Part shown: piece by piece, positions 16,741 to 25,369 of the stretch | Layout: each line of letters begins with the position of its first letter | Numbering within the stretch: position 1 is the stretch's first letter | Source: Candidatus Fimadaptatus faecigallinarum | GTDB lineage: Bacteria > Bacillota > Clostridia > Christensenellales > Aristaeellaceae | Assembly (NCBI GenBank): GCA_018714445.1 | Contig: DVNK01000014.1 | Coordinates: 1 to 64,000, forward strand | Direction of reading: 5' to 3' | Length of the DNA: 64,000 nucleotides | Notes under the pieces: generated by a model | The model's input: only the letters and a program-made list of their open reading frames with translations | Database searches by the model: none | Told to the model about the DNA's origin: nothing | Translations under genes and position numbers: made by a program

Positions 16741-17251
16741 GTATCTACCTCCCTCCGGAAATAATATTATATGAAACCAATGTGCCGCATATTGCGACCA
16801 TGCGGTTACTTTTATTGTAGTGTAAATCTATGGAAAATACAAGCGGATGCGATTAAAATAAGATTAGTATGAATGCGGAGTACGAGTATATATTGAGTTA
16901 ACTGAGCGTTAAAACGGGAGCACACACATGGGGATATATTAAATAACATGAGCCAAGGCTAAGTTTAGCTTGTAGGACTTGGGGAAAAACTTCCAAAAAG
17001 ATAAGCGGACAAACCGGCATAATAACCACATATTTTATGCCAAATCCATTGACTTAACGGGTGATTTCGTGTACTCTTTAGGCACAGTGTACAATGTTAG
17101 CATTATGTTGCGTGGGCGTCCGGCAGGCTGAGGGAGGCAGCGCGGAGCTTGGACGCGGGTGCACAAAACCGCTTGAGGACGGGCGCAGCAAGGCGCGCCT
17201 GCCCAACCGTTCCGACCGAACAAATTCGAAGATAGTGGGAGAATTGCTTCA
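16741..17251. other. AT-rich divergent intergenic region
   Basis: A 511-base gap between the divergent degV and ABC-exporter genes. The stretch from about 16790 to 17080 is far more AT-rich than the genome and holds no credible reading frame. It probably carries promoters and perhaps a regulator binding site for the exporter. A minus-strand TATAAT (16771-16766) may belong to degV. No riboswitch was recognised. Confidence 0.5.
17049..17077 (+). promoter_or_regulatory. Possible promoter of the ABC exporter operon
   Basis: TTGACT (17049-17054) and TACTCT (17072-17077) have a 17-base spacer. The -35 is good but the -10 is weak. It would give an untranslated leader of about 170 bases. Confidence 0.4.
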
Positions 17252-19009
17252 ATGGACATACTCAAGCGAATAGGCGGACTGATCAGCGTTTACCAAAAGC
17301 GCGTGGCCCTGGGGCTGTTTTTACAGTTGGTGGTCATAGTTACGCTGCTGCTGGCCCCGTTCATAACGCGGGACATAGTAAACGAAGTGATACCTGACCG
17401 CGACCTGGCGCGTCTGACTCCGCTGGCGGCTATGTTGCTGGGCATGGTGCTGCTGCGCGCCTGCGCCAACTACAGCCGCGGCCTGATTATGGAGCGTGTA
17501 TCTCAGAACGTGGTATACGATCTGCGCACCAGTTTGTATGGACACCTTCAGGAGCTGCCCTACGAGTTCTACGACAAAAACCGCGTGGGCGAAATTATGA
17601 GCCGCATGACCGGCGATATAGAAGGCATTCGCAACCTTATAGCCGGCGGCATAATAACGGTATTCGACAATGCGCTCAGGTTTGTGGGTGGATTGGTGTT
17701 CATGACGTTCATGAGCTGGCAGCTGACGCTGGCGCTGCTGGTAATATCGCCGCTGCTGGCCGTGACGGCGTGGCAGTTCAACAAGCGCATACGCCCGGTG
17801 TTCACCGATGTGCGCGAGCAGAACGCCGTGCTCAACACTCGCACTCAGGAGAACCTTGCCGGCATACGCGTCGTCAAGGCGTTCGCGCGCGAGGACTACG
17901 AGGAAGACATGTTCCGGCGCGACAACCAGGAGCTGCTGCGCATGAACCTGCGCGCGACGTGGATATGGTCGAACTTTGTGCCGTTCATGGAACTGATGAG
18001 CGGACTGTGCACGCCTATCATGATGGCGGTGGGCGGCACGCTGCTGTTCTCGGGCCAGATGGACCTGGGCACGCTTATAGCTGTGACGGGTTACATAAGC
18101 CTCATAACCAACCCGATGCGCCAGCTGTCCAACATAATCAACATGTTGGCGCAGGCGATAACGTCGGCCGAGAAGCTGTTCTACTACGCCGACTTCGGCG
18201 CGTCGATACGCGATGCCGATGACGCGGTGGTGCCGGACAAGTTCGAGGGCCATGTGAAGTTCGATCACGTGACGTTCAGCTATGGCGGGCGCGACGTGCT
18301 CAGCGACATAAGCTTTGAGGCGCAGCCCGGCGAGACGGTGGCGATAGTGGGTGCGACCGGCTCGGGCAAATCGACGCTGGTGTCGTTGATGGGCCGGTTC
18401 TACGACATAAAAGGCGGCAGCGTGCAGGTCGACGGCATAGACGTGCGCAAGCAGAAACTCAAGCCGCTGCGCGCGCATATAGGATACGTCATGCAGGATA
18501 CGTTCCTGTTCTCGGATACGCTGGCTGATAACATACGCTTTGGCGAACCGGATGCGTCCATGGATCGAGTGGTTGCCGCCGCGCGCAACGCCCAGGCTGA
18601 GGAATTCATAAAGCACATGCCCAATGGCTATGAGGAGATAGTGGGCGAGCGCGGAACCGGCCTGTCCGGCGGCCAGAAGCAGCGCACCGCAATAGCGCGC
18701 GCACTGCTGATAAAGGCCTCGATATTGATATTCGACGACTCGACTTCGGCCGTGGACATGGAGACCGAGTACGAGATACAGCAGGCCTTGAAGCGTCTGC
18801 CCGGCAAGCGCACGACGTTCATAATAGCGCACCGCATATCGTCGGTCAAGAACGCCAATCAGATACTTGTGCTGGACGACGGACGCATTGTAGAGCGCGG
18901 TACGCATGCCGAACTGGTCAAGCAGCGCGGCATCTACTACGGCATGGTGCGCGACCAGTATCGCGACTTCGAAAAGCTGACGGCGGGAGGTGGCGAGGCA
19001 AATGGCTAA
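17252..19009 (+). CDS. Heterodimeric ABC exporter, subunit with degenerate ATP site
   Basis: A 585-residue half-transporter. Six membrane helices fill residues ~15-310 and the ATPase domain follows. Walker A is GATGSGKST, the signature is LSGGQKQR, and the switch His is in FIIAHRISSV. After Walker B it reads ILIFDDSTSAVD, so the catalytic Glu is replaced by Asp. That is the known mark of the degenerate-site partner in BmrC/TM287-type exporters. The partner gene overlaps its end. Likely exports drugs or lipids. A GGGAGA site precedes the ATG. Confidence 0.9.
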   Translation: MDILKRIGGLISVYQKRVALGLFLQLVVIVTLLLAPFITRDIVNEVIPDRDLARLTPLAAMLLGMVLLRACANYSRGLIMERVSQNVVYDLRTSLYGHLQELPYEFYDKNRVGEIMSRMTGDIEGIRNLIAGGIITVFDNALRFVGGLVFMTFMSWQLTLALLVISPLLAVTAWQFNKRIRPVFTDVREQNAVLNTRTQENLAGIRVVKAFAREDYEEDMFRRDNQELLRMNLRATWIWSNFVPFMELMSGLCTPIMMAVGGTLLFSGQMDLGTLIAVTGYISLITNPMRQLSNIINMLAQAITSAEKLFYYADFGASIRDADDAVVPDKFEGHVKFDHVTFSYGGRDVLSDISFEAQPGETVAIVGATGSGKSTLVSLMGRFYDIKGGSVQVDGIDVRKQKLKPLRAHIGYVMQDTFLFSDTLADNIRFGEPDASMDRVVAAARNAQAEEFIKHMPNGYEEIVGERGTGLSGGQKQRTAIARALLIKASILIFDDSTSAVDMETEYEIQQALKRLPGKRTTFIIAHRISSVKNANQILVLDDGRIVERGTHAELVKQRGIYYGMVRDQYRDFEKLTAGGGEANG

Positions 19010-20810
19010 GATGCTCAGACAGATAGACGATGAAGCGCTGGAAAGGCCGTTTAACAAAGCGCAGTTCATTCGCCTTATCAAGTACATGGGGCCGTACAAG
19101 CGCAACGTGTGCATAGCGCTGGTGCTGATGACGATAGCCACGCTCTCGTCGCTGGGTTCGACGATGCTGCTCAGCCGCGCGGTGGACACGCTGGACTCCG
19201 GCGCGCAGGAAATGCTGATGTATTACGTGGGCGGCATGGTGGTGCTGGCGGCGCTGGGCGCGCTGTGCACGCGCCACAGGATACGCCTGATGGATACCGC
19301 GGGCCGCAAGGCGCTGGCCACGCTGCGCGAGGATCTGTTCAATCACATACAGGGGCTGTCGTTTTCATTCTTTGATTCGCGCTCGCCGGGCAAGATACTG
19401 GTGCGCGTGATAAACGACGTCAACTCGCTCAACGACCTGTTCACAAACGGCATAGTCAACGTGCTTATCGACTGCTTTACGCTGATATTGCTGCTGCTGA
19501 TAATGCTGTGGGTCAACTGGCAGTTGACGCTGCTGTCGCTGTGCATACTGCCGGTGCTGTTCATAATCATATTCAAGATAAAGCGCGAGATGCGCAAGCG
19601 CTGGCAGATAACCCGCATGAAGACCTCGAACATGAACGGCTACCTGCACGAGTCGCTCAGCGGCATGCGCGTGACCGAGGCGTTCGTGCGCGAGGATGAG
19701 AACCTGGACACGTTCTCAAACGTCAACGACGACATACGCAAGTCGTGGATGCGCGCTATACAGATAAACAACGCGTTCTGGCCGATGCTGGATTTGACCG
19801 GCACGATAGGCACGATATTGGTGTACTACGTGGGCATAAGCCTTATGGGCAACGCGTCGGCGCCGCTGGAACTGGCCGAGCTGCTGCTGATAATCTGGTA
19901 CCTGGGGCGCTTCTGGGAGCCGCTGAACACGCTGTCCAACTTCTATAATAATATCCTGTCGGCCACCGCGTCGATGGAGCGCATATTCGAGATCATGGAT
20001 ACGCCCGCCGACGTGCAGGACAAGCCTGGCGCATACGACCTGCCGCCCATCAAGGGCCGTGTGGAATTCGACCATGTGAACTTCTACTACGACCCGGAAA
20101 ATCCCGTTTTGAACGACGTGAGCTTCGTTGCCGAGCCGGGCCAGACGATAGCGCTGGTCGGCGCGACCGGCGCGGGCAAGTCCACGATAGTCAACCTGAT
20201 AAGCCGCTTCTACGACGTGTGCGGCGGCTCGCTCAAGATCGACGGCCACGACATACGCGACGTCAAGATAGACTCGCTGCGCAAGCAGATGTCGGTCATG
20301 ATGCAGGATAGCTTCATATTCTCAGGCACGATCATGGACAACATCCGCTACGGCCGGCTCGACGCCACCGACGAGGAGGTCATAGCCGCCGCCAAGGCCG
20401 TGCACGCGCACGAGTTCATAATGCAGATGCAAAAGGGCTATCAGACCGAGGTCAACGAGCGCGGCTCGTCGCTGTCGACCGGTCAGCGCCAGCTGATATC
20501 GTTTGCGCGCGCGCTGCTCAACGACCCCAAGATATTGATACTGGACGAGGCCACCTCGTCGATAGATACTCACATAGAGCTGCTGATACAGGACGCGCTG
20601 GAGGTGCTGCTGCGCGGGCGCACGAGCTTCGTAATAGCGCACCGCCTCTCCACGATTCGCAACGCCGACTGCATCATGGTCATGCGCGACGGCAAGATAG
20701 CCGAGCGCGGCAACCACGACGAGCTGATTCGCATACCGAACGGCCAGTACAAGGAACTGTGCGACGCGCAGTACCGCTTCCTGATGGAGGATGCAAGCAG
20801 CGCGAGCTGA
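19002..20810 (+). CDS. Heterodimeric ABC exporter, subunit with intact catalytic Glu
   Basis: A 602-residue half-transporter, with six helices and then an ATPase domain. Walker A is GATGAGKST, Walker B is ILILDEATSSID with the canonical Glu, and the switch His is in FVIAHRLSTI. Its signature is LSTGQ instead of LSGGQ. It thereby complements subunit 1: Walker motifs of subunit 1 with this signature form the degenerate site, and the reverse pair forms the active site, as in TM287/288 and BmrCD. ATG 19002 is chosen after GGGAGG, and the gene overlaps subunit 1 by 8 bases. Confidence 0.9.
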   Translation: MAKMLRQIDDEALERPFNKAQFIRLIKYMGPYKRNVCIALVLMTIATLSSLGSTMLLSRAVDTLDSGAQEMLMYYVGGMVVLAALGALCTRHRIRLMDTAGRKALATLREDLFNHIQGLSFSFFDSRSPGKILVRVINDVNSLNDLFTNGIVNVLIDCFTLILLLLIMLWVNWQLTLLSLCILPVLFIIIFKIKREMRKRWQITRMKTSNMNGYLHESLSGMRVTEAFVREDENLDTFSNVNDDIRKSWMRAIQINNAFWPMLDLTGTIGTILVYYVGISLMGNASAPLELAELLLIIWYLGRFWEPLNTLSNFYNNILSATASMERIFEIMDTPADVQDKPGAYDLPPIKGRVEFDHVNFYYDPENPVLNDVSFVAEPGQTIALVGATGAGKSTIVNLISRFYDVCGGSLKIDGHDIRDVKIDSLRKQMSVMMQDSFIFSGTIMDNIRYGRLDATDEEVIAAAKAVHAHEFIMQMQKGYQTEVNERGSSLSTGQRQLISFARALLNDPKILILDEATSSIDTHIELLIQDALEVLLRGRTSFVIAHRLSTIRNADCIMVMRDGKIAERGNHDELIRIPNGQYKELCDAQYRFLMEDASSAS

Positions 20811-20845
20811 TGCACGGTCAATGCGCAATCCGGTGTAATGACTGG

Positions 20846-20882
20846 GGACGCTGTGGAATACACTTTCCACGGCGTCCTTTTT
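20846..20882 (+). terminator. Strong rho-independent terminator of the ABC exporter operon
   Basis: A 13-bp stem (GGACGCTGTGGAA with TTCCACGGCGTCC, one G-T pair), a 6-base loop and TTTTT immediately after. Confidence 0.92.
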
Positions 20883-21010
20883 GCGTGCGGCGGCGCGGCC
20901 GCAGCCTCTCTCAACTTTTTTCAAAAAACCTGAAAAAAATGAGCGCGGTTTCATGTTGCTTTCATTTTCGGGGTTTAAAATATAGCCATAGTCGAGAGGG
21001 GGTAAGCGCG

Positions 21011-21673
21011 ATGAACATGATCGGAAGGGCGGCGGCGCTGATGCTGGCGCTGCTGATACCGGGAGCGCAGGCTAACACCGCTATGGCCGGCATTGCGGAC
21101 GAATCAAGCACAGCACTCACGGCGACGCCCACGCCGGGCGCGCAGCCCGAACCTTCGCCGGACGCGGCGCAGGTCGCAAGACTTACTCAGGAGGAGTTCA
21201 TGCTCGCACTGGGCATGGAACCTCCACTGGGCGAGATCGATGCAAAGGTCGTCGAAACGCTCTATGGGTACTACGTGAGCGTAAGCGAGCTGCTTGACAG
21301 CGTGCGCGCCGCGATACCGGCAAATGAAGCCGATATCGATGTGATGAAATTCGTGGCGCTGGAGCGCGAGCTGGATTCACTGGATGACAAAATGGACTCG
21401 TTCGAGGACACGCTGGAGGCTACCTACCGCGCCGGCGATATATCCCGCGAGAAGCACCGCTTCTACAAGGATGAGCTGGAGTACATGGAGGATGCGCTGG
21501 ATGAGGCTGAGGACGTGCTCGACGTGGTGCTCGACGATGACGACGACGATGATGACGACGATGACGACGACGACGATGGCTGGCGCGCGGGGCGCACGCC
21601 GCTTGAGCGGATGCAGGCCATGAGCGATCGTCTGGCGCTGGAATACCCGCACGAGCCGTATCATGACGACTGA
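21011..21673 (+). CDS. Secreted acidic protein with poly-Asp tract
   Basis: A 220-residue protein with a signal peptide at 1-26 (RAAALMLALLIPGAQA). A Thr/Pro/Ala-rich linker follows (TATPTPGAQPEPSP), then a helical acidic region. Residues ~140-175 look coiled-coil, followed by an uninterrupted run of 15 Asp encoded by mixed GAC and GAT. The run could bind divalent cations such as calcium or cationic peptides. No named domain recognised. It lies upstream of another secreted protein and a two-component system, suggesting a cell-surface sensing locus. GGGGGTAAG precedes the ATG. Confidence 0.65.
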   Translation: MNMIGRAAALMLALLIPGAQANTAMAGIADESSTALTATPTPGAQPEPSPDAAQVARLTQEEFMLALGMEPPLGEIDAKVVETLYGYYVSVSELLDSVRAAIPANEADIDVMKFVALERELDSLDDKMDSFEDTLEATYRAGDISREKHRFYKDELEYMEDALDEAEDVLDVVLDDDDDDDDDDDDDDDGWRAGRTPLERMQAMSDRLALEYPHEPYHDD

Positions 21674-21796
21674 GTTCCAGCCCCGCGCAGGCAAGCACGA
21701 CCGACCGCGCGCAGCGCGCGCAAAATATCACCTGGACACCAGGCCGGCAACAGCCCGGCGGAATAAATGATAACATAATGACGGAGGTATATTAAT

Positions 21797-22453
21797 ATGA
21801 AAAAGCGTATAGCGAGCATGATGGCGACGGTTATAGCGGTTACTGGACTGAGCGCGGGTGCGGCGGCTCTGGCGGATGCGCCGCTGGTGGAGTACACTGA
21901 GTTCATGGGCAATGGCCGCGTTGAAGTCGAGTTCGTGGGCGACGTGTGGTACGAGAACGCGCAGGTGACGGTGCAGGACGCGCAGGGCAATGGTTACACG
22001 GCCACAATAATCGAGCGCGATGACGACGGGTTCAAGTTCAGCGCTGAAGGCTTGACGGCCGGCACCGAGTACACCTACACGATAAGCGGCGTGCGTGCCG
22101 AGCGCACCGAGGGCTATGGTCAGGTGGCCGATACGTTCGTGGCTGACGACGTCGTGGGCGCTGTGCGCGTGGACGGCGTAGAATATGATCGGATGGGCTA
22201 TGTTGAGGTTGATTTCGACCGGCATGTGGTGTACAATGATAACGTAAGCATAGTCGTGACCGACAAGGACGGCAACGAGTACCAGACCTCGATACGTAAG
22301 CGCGACAAGGATGAGATCGAGTTCGACGTTATGGGCCTGACCGATGGCGAGAAGTACTACTTCACGATAGAGGGCGTTACTCCCGAGGCCGGGCTGAACG
22401 CAAACGATACCCAGCCGACGATAGACGGCAGCTTCTATGCGATAGACGACTGA
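21797..22453 (+). CDS. Secreted protein with two duplicated beta-type domains
   Basis: A 218-residue protein. A signal peptide is at 1-28 (KKRIASMMATVIAVTGLSAG, cleaved near ALADA). The mature part is two ~80-residue repeats with matching blocks: VEYTEFMGNGRVEVEF / VEYDRMGYVEVDF, and VTVQDAQGNGYTATI / IVVTDKDGNEYQTSI. The third pair is GLTAGTEYTYTISGV / GLTDGEKYYFTIEGV. The last block looks like the end of a fibronectin-III-like strand pair. Strongly acidic. It directly precedes the two-component genes, so it may be a periplasmic-side ligand binder or target of the system. GGAGG precedes the ATG. Confidence 0.65.
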   Translation: MKKRIASMMATVIAVTGLSAGAAALADAPLVEYTEFMGNGRVEVEFVGDVWYENAQVTVQDAQGNGYTATIIERDDDGFKFSAEGLTAGTEYTYTISGVRAERTEGYGQVADTFVADDVVGAVRVDGVEYDRMGYVEVDFDRHVVYNDNVSIVVTDKDGNEYQTSIRKRDKDEIEFDVMGLTDGEKYYFTIEGVTPEAGLNANDTQPTIDGSFYAIDD

Positions 22454-22540
22454 TGATGGCCTGAGTGCCGGTAGGCGGATGGCTTGATAAGGGCGGCGCG
22501 GCTATATGCCGGGCCGCCCTGCTGCGATGGAGGGGATTGA

Positions 22541-23212
22541 ATGTACATACTGTATGTCGAGGATGATGCGGCGCTGCGCGAGGCCACGCTCAAGCGGTTG
22601 CGCGCGCTGGGGCTGAACGTGGACGCGGCAGCCGATGGCGACGAGGGCCGGTTCTTCATGACCAGCACGCAGCACTATGACGCGATAATACTGGACATAA
22701 TGCTGCCGGGCGTGGACGGGCTGACACTGCTGCGGGAACTGCGGGCGCGCGGCGACAAGACGCCTGTGCTGCTGCTGACCGCGCGCGACGCCATAAGCGA
22801 CCGCGTGGACGGGCTGGACATGGGCGCGGACGATTACCTGACCAAGCCGTTCGCGTTTGAAGAACTGGCGGCGCGGCTGCGGACGCTGGTGCGGCGCAGC
22901 TCGGGCAGCGCGTCCAACGAGCTGACCTGCGGCGCGCTGACGCTGGACATGAACGCGCGCGCGGCCAAAGTCGGGGGCGTGCCGGTGGCGCTGTCCAGCC
23001 GGGAGTTCGAGGTGCTGTCGGTGCTGATGCGCAACCGCGACATAGTGCTCACGCGCCGCCAGATCGAGGACAACGTATGGCATTCTGACATCGACATAGG
23101 CTCCAACGTAGTGGACGTGTACATACGCGCGCTCAGGTCCAAGCTGGGCGAGGCGGGCAGCATGATAGCCACGGTGCGCGGCGCGGGCTACGTGCTCAGG
23201 AGCGGCAAATGA
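22541..23212 (+). CDS. OmpR-family response regulator
   Basis: A 223-residue two-domain regulator. The receiver domain has the acidic pair in YVEDDA, the phosphoacceptor Asp52 in ILDIMLPGVDG, Thr80 and Lys102 (YLTKPF). The winged-helix DNA-binding domain (about 125-221) shows LSSREFEVLSVLMRN, RRQIEDNVW and RGAGYVLR. GGAGG precedes the ATG. The stop overlaps the kinase gene start by four bases. Confidence 0.95.
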   Translation: MYILYVEDDAALREATLKRLRALGLNVDAAADGDEGRFFMTSTQHYDAIILDIMLPGVDGLTLLRELRARGDKTPVLLLTARDAISDRVDGLDMGADDYLTKPFAFEELAARLRTLVRRSSGSASNELTCGALTLDMNARAAKVGGVPVALSSREFEVLSVLMRNRDIVLTRRQIEDNVWHSDIDIGSNVVDVYIRALRSKLGEAGSMIATVRGAGYVLRSGK

Positions 23213-24573
23213 AGCTGACGGTGCGGGCGCGGCTGGGCGCGTCGATACTTATAATATCGCTGGTGCTGATGGGCGCGGCGATGGTGACGGTGCTGCACTC
23301 GTACCGCGCGATAGGGCTGCGCGACGCATGGGCGCGCGTGGAGGACATGGCGCGCGATGCCGAGGACGACGCCGGGTATGACAGTCGCGGCAGGCTGGTG
23401 CTGGACGACGACGTGGTGATGTACGCCGAAGGCATAACGGTGGTCTACCTGGATGCGAACGGAGACCTGCTGCGCGGCGCGTATCCGCTGTCATTTCCGG
23501 ATGGCGTGGCGCTGGCGATAGGCGAGGACAGGCGCATAAACGGCGGCGCGAGCCACTGGCTGGTTTACGACGTGGCGGCCAACGACGGCTTTTATGTGCG
23601 CGCGCTGATGTCTACATATGAGCTGGATAGCGGGTTTTATCAGATGGCGCTGATATCGGGCGGCGTTGTGGTGCTGTTTGCGGTGCTGATGGCGATAAGC
23701 GCGTGGGCCATGGCGCGCCGCGCATTCCGGCCGGTGAGCGAGCTGACGCGTCATGCCGACTCGATACGCGGCGGCGGACAGCTGGGCGCGCGGCTGCCGG
23801 TGCCCGATACTCACGACGAAATAGCGCGCCTGGCCGAGACGTTCAACGCCATGTTTGCGCGGCTGGACGAGTCGTTCCGCGCCGAGCGCCAGTTCACCTC
23901 GGACGCCTCACACGAGTTGCGCACGCCGGTCGGCGCGATACTGGCTCAGTGCGAATTGGGGCTGCTGGGCGACGATGCGGAGCGGTTGCAGGCGCTGGAG
24001 GCGATATACCAGCGCGCGCAGCACATGTCTACGCTGGTCAACCGGCTGCTGATGTTGGCGCGCGCCGAACAGGGCCGCCAGACGCTGGCGATAGAGCCGC
24101 TGGACGTGCGGCAGCTGTGCGGATTTGCATGCGAGTCGCTGGAGGATTCGGCGCAGGAGGCGGGCGTTAAGCTCGAATTGCTGCCGGGCGGAGACGCGCC
24201 CACGATCAACGGCGATTCGGCTTTGGTCGTGTCGCTGATAACCAACCTGATAGGCAACGCGATAAAGTACCGCGATCCGTCAAAGCCCGAGCGCTATGTG
24301 CGTGTGAGCGTGACTGGACAGGACGGCGAGGCGCGCGTTAGCGTGGCGGACAACGGCATAGGCATACCCGAGGAGCATCTGGGCCGGGTGTTCGACCGGT
24401 TCTACCGGGTGGACAGCGCGCGCGGCGGCGAGGGCGTGGGGTTGGGACTGTGCCTGAGCGCCTGGATAGCGCGTGCGCACGGCGGCGGCATAGACGTGGA
24501 TTCGCGCGCCGGCGAGGGCAGCACGTTCACGGCAACGCTGCGCAACGCCCGCGCGGAGCAGTCGCGCTCGTAG
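23209..24573 (+). CDS. Sensor histidine kinase (HisKA type), partner of the preceding regulator
   Basis: A 454-residue kinase. Helix 1 is at ~8-30, an extracellular sensor domain at ~31-145, helix 2 at ~146-168 and a HAMP linker at ~169-222. The phosphoacceptor is His235 in DASHELRTPVGAI. ATPase motifs are NLIGNAIKYRD, VADNGIGIP, FDRFYRVDSARGGEGVGLGL and GSTFTATL. The sensor region is acidic at its start. It is coupled to the regulator by an ATGA overlap. With two secreted proteins upstream it probably reads an envelope signal. Confidence 0.94.
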   Translation: MKLTVRARLGASILIISLVLMGAAMVTVLHSYRAIGLRDAWARVEDMARDAEDDAGYDSRGRLVLDDDVVMYAEGITVVYLDANGDLLRGAYPLSFPDGVALAIGEDRRINGGASHWLVYDVAANDGFYVRALMSTYELDSGFYQMALISGGVVVLFAVLMAISAWAMARRAFRPVSELTRHADSIRGGGQLGARLPVPDTHDEIARLAETFNAMFARLDESFRAERQFTSDASHELRTPVGAILAQCELGLLGDDAERLQALEAIYQRAQHMSTLVNRLLMLARAEQGRQTLAIEPLDVRQLCGFACESLEDSAQEAGVKLELLPGGDAPTINGDSALVVSLITNLIGNAIKYRDPSKPERYVRVSVTGQDGEARVSVADNGIGIPEEHLGRVFDRFYRVDSARGGEGVGLGLCLSAWIARAHGGGIDVDSRAGEGSTFTATLRNARAEQSRS

Positions 24574-24599
24574 CTTCAATATAGATGTCATTACCCAAT

Positions 24600-24640
24600 G
24601 CGGCGACGGCGTTTTGCGCTGTCGCCGCGTCTGCGTTTAC
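24600..24640 (+). terminator. Possible terminator after the two-component genes
   Basis: GCGGCGAC (24600-24607) and GTCGCCGC (24621-24628) pair perfectly over a 13-base loop that can pair further. The tail GTCTGCGTTT is only mildly U-rich. Confidence 0.5.
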
Positions 24641-24861
24641 ACATTTTGCATGCGGTTGAGGGCAGCGCGGATTGCCTTGGGCGGCGCATTGCTGGCGGCG
24701 CGCTGCTCTCCGGCGAGGCGTCTATGTCCAAAGAATATCGCATAAAGCCGCTTGAGCTTGCCGCATGCGCGCAGGAAACGCGCATGAGCTGAAATTATTT
24801 GAAATTGTCCAGATTGCCAAAACACTTTTGAAGGCTGGTACGCTTAATAGGTGAAAGGGCG

Positions 24862-25329
24862 GTGGAACGGATGGAGCGGATGTACGTCGACTGCAGCGCG
24901 GAGCTCAGGCGCTGGGCGCGGGCGTTGGCGCGCGATGCGAGCGAGGCCGACGACCTGGTGCAGGAGGCGTTCGTGTCGGCGCTGCGCAACCCGGACGTCG
25001 CAGCCATGGAGCCTCGGGCACAGTTGCGCTGGCTCAAGCGCGCCGCAAAGCATCGCCTCATCGACATTCGCCGCGCCGAAAAGCTGCGCCGCGAGCGCAT
25101 GCCCGTCGGGAGCGAGTCGTACTTTGACGATCTGACTTATGTCGAGGTCGCGCAGGCGTTGGCTGGGCTGGAGCCGGCGCAGCGCGAGGTCGTCGCGATG
25201 AGCGCGCTGGGCGGCATGACGTCGGTCGAGATAGCGCAGGCGCTGGGCATACCCGCGCCCACGGTGCGCACGCGATTGCGCGCAGCGCGGCTCAGGCTGC
25301 GCGAGCTCAAGCGGCGCGGGGATGTATGA
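24862..25329 (+). CDS. ECF-like RNA polymerase sigma factor
   Basis: A sigma-70 family regulator of about 155 residues. Region 2 is seen as ASEADDLVQEAFVSALRN. The region 4 helix-turn-helix is LEPAQREVVAMSALGGMTSVEIAQALGIPAPTVRTRLRAARLRLR. The start is uncertain: GTG 24862 and ATG 24871 and 24880 are in frame and no spacing is ideal. No anti-sigma factor with a zinc-finger or membrane helix follows. Instead a 406-residue unknown protein is 40 bases downstream and may be its control partner or main target. I could not identify its promoter. Confidence 0.85.
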   Translation: MERMERMYVDCSAELRRWARALARDASEADDLVQEAFVSALRNPDVAAMEPRAQLRWLKRAAKHRLIDIRRAEKLRRERMPVGSESYFDDLTYVEVAQALAGLEPAQREVVAMSALGGMTSVEIAQALGIPAPTVRTRLRAARLRLRELKRRGDV

Positions 25330-25369
25330 TGGATCGCAATAGACAATATCATGACGGGAGGATATCATA

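Noticed and set aside
17321-19189. 622-residue minus-strand frame opposite the first ABC subunit
   Set aside because: The plus-strand ABC protein has all expected motifs. The minus frame has none.
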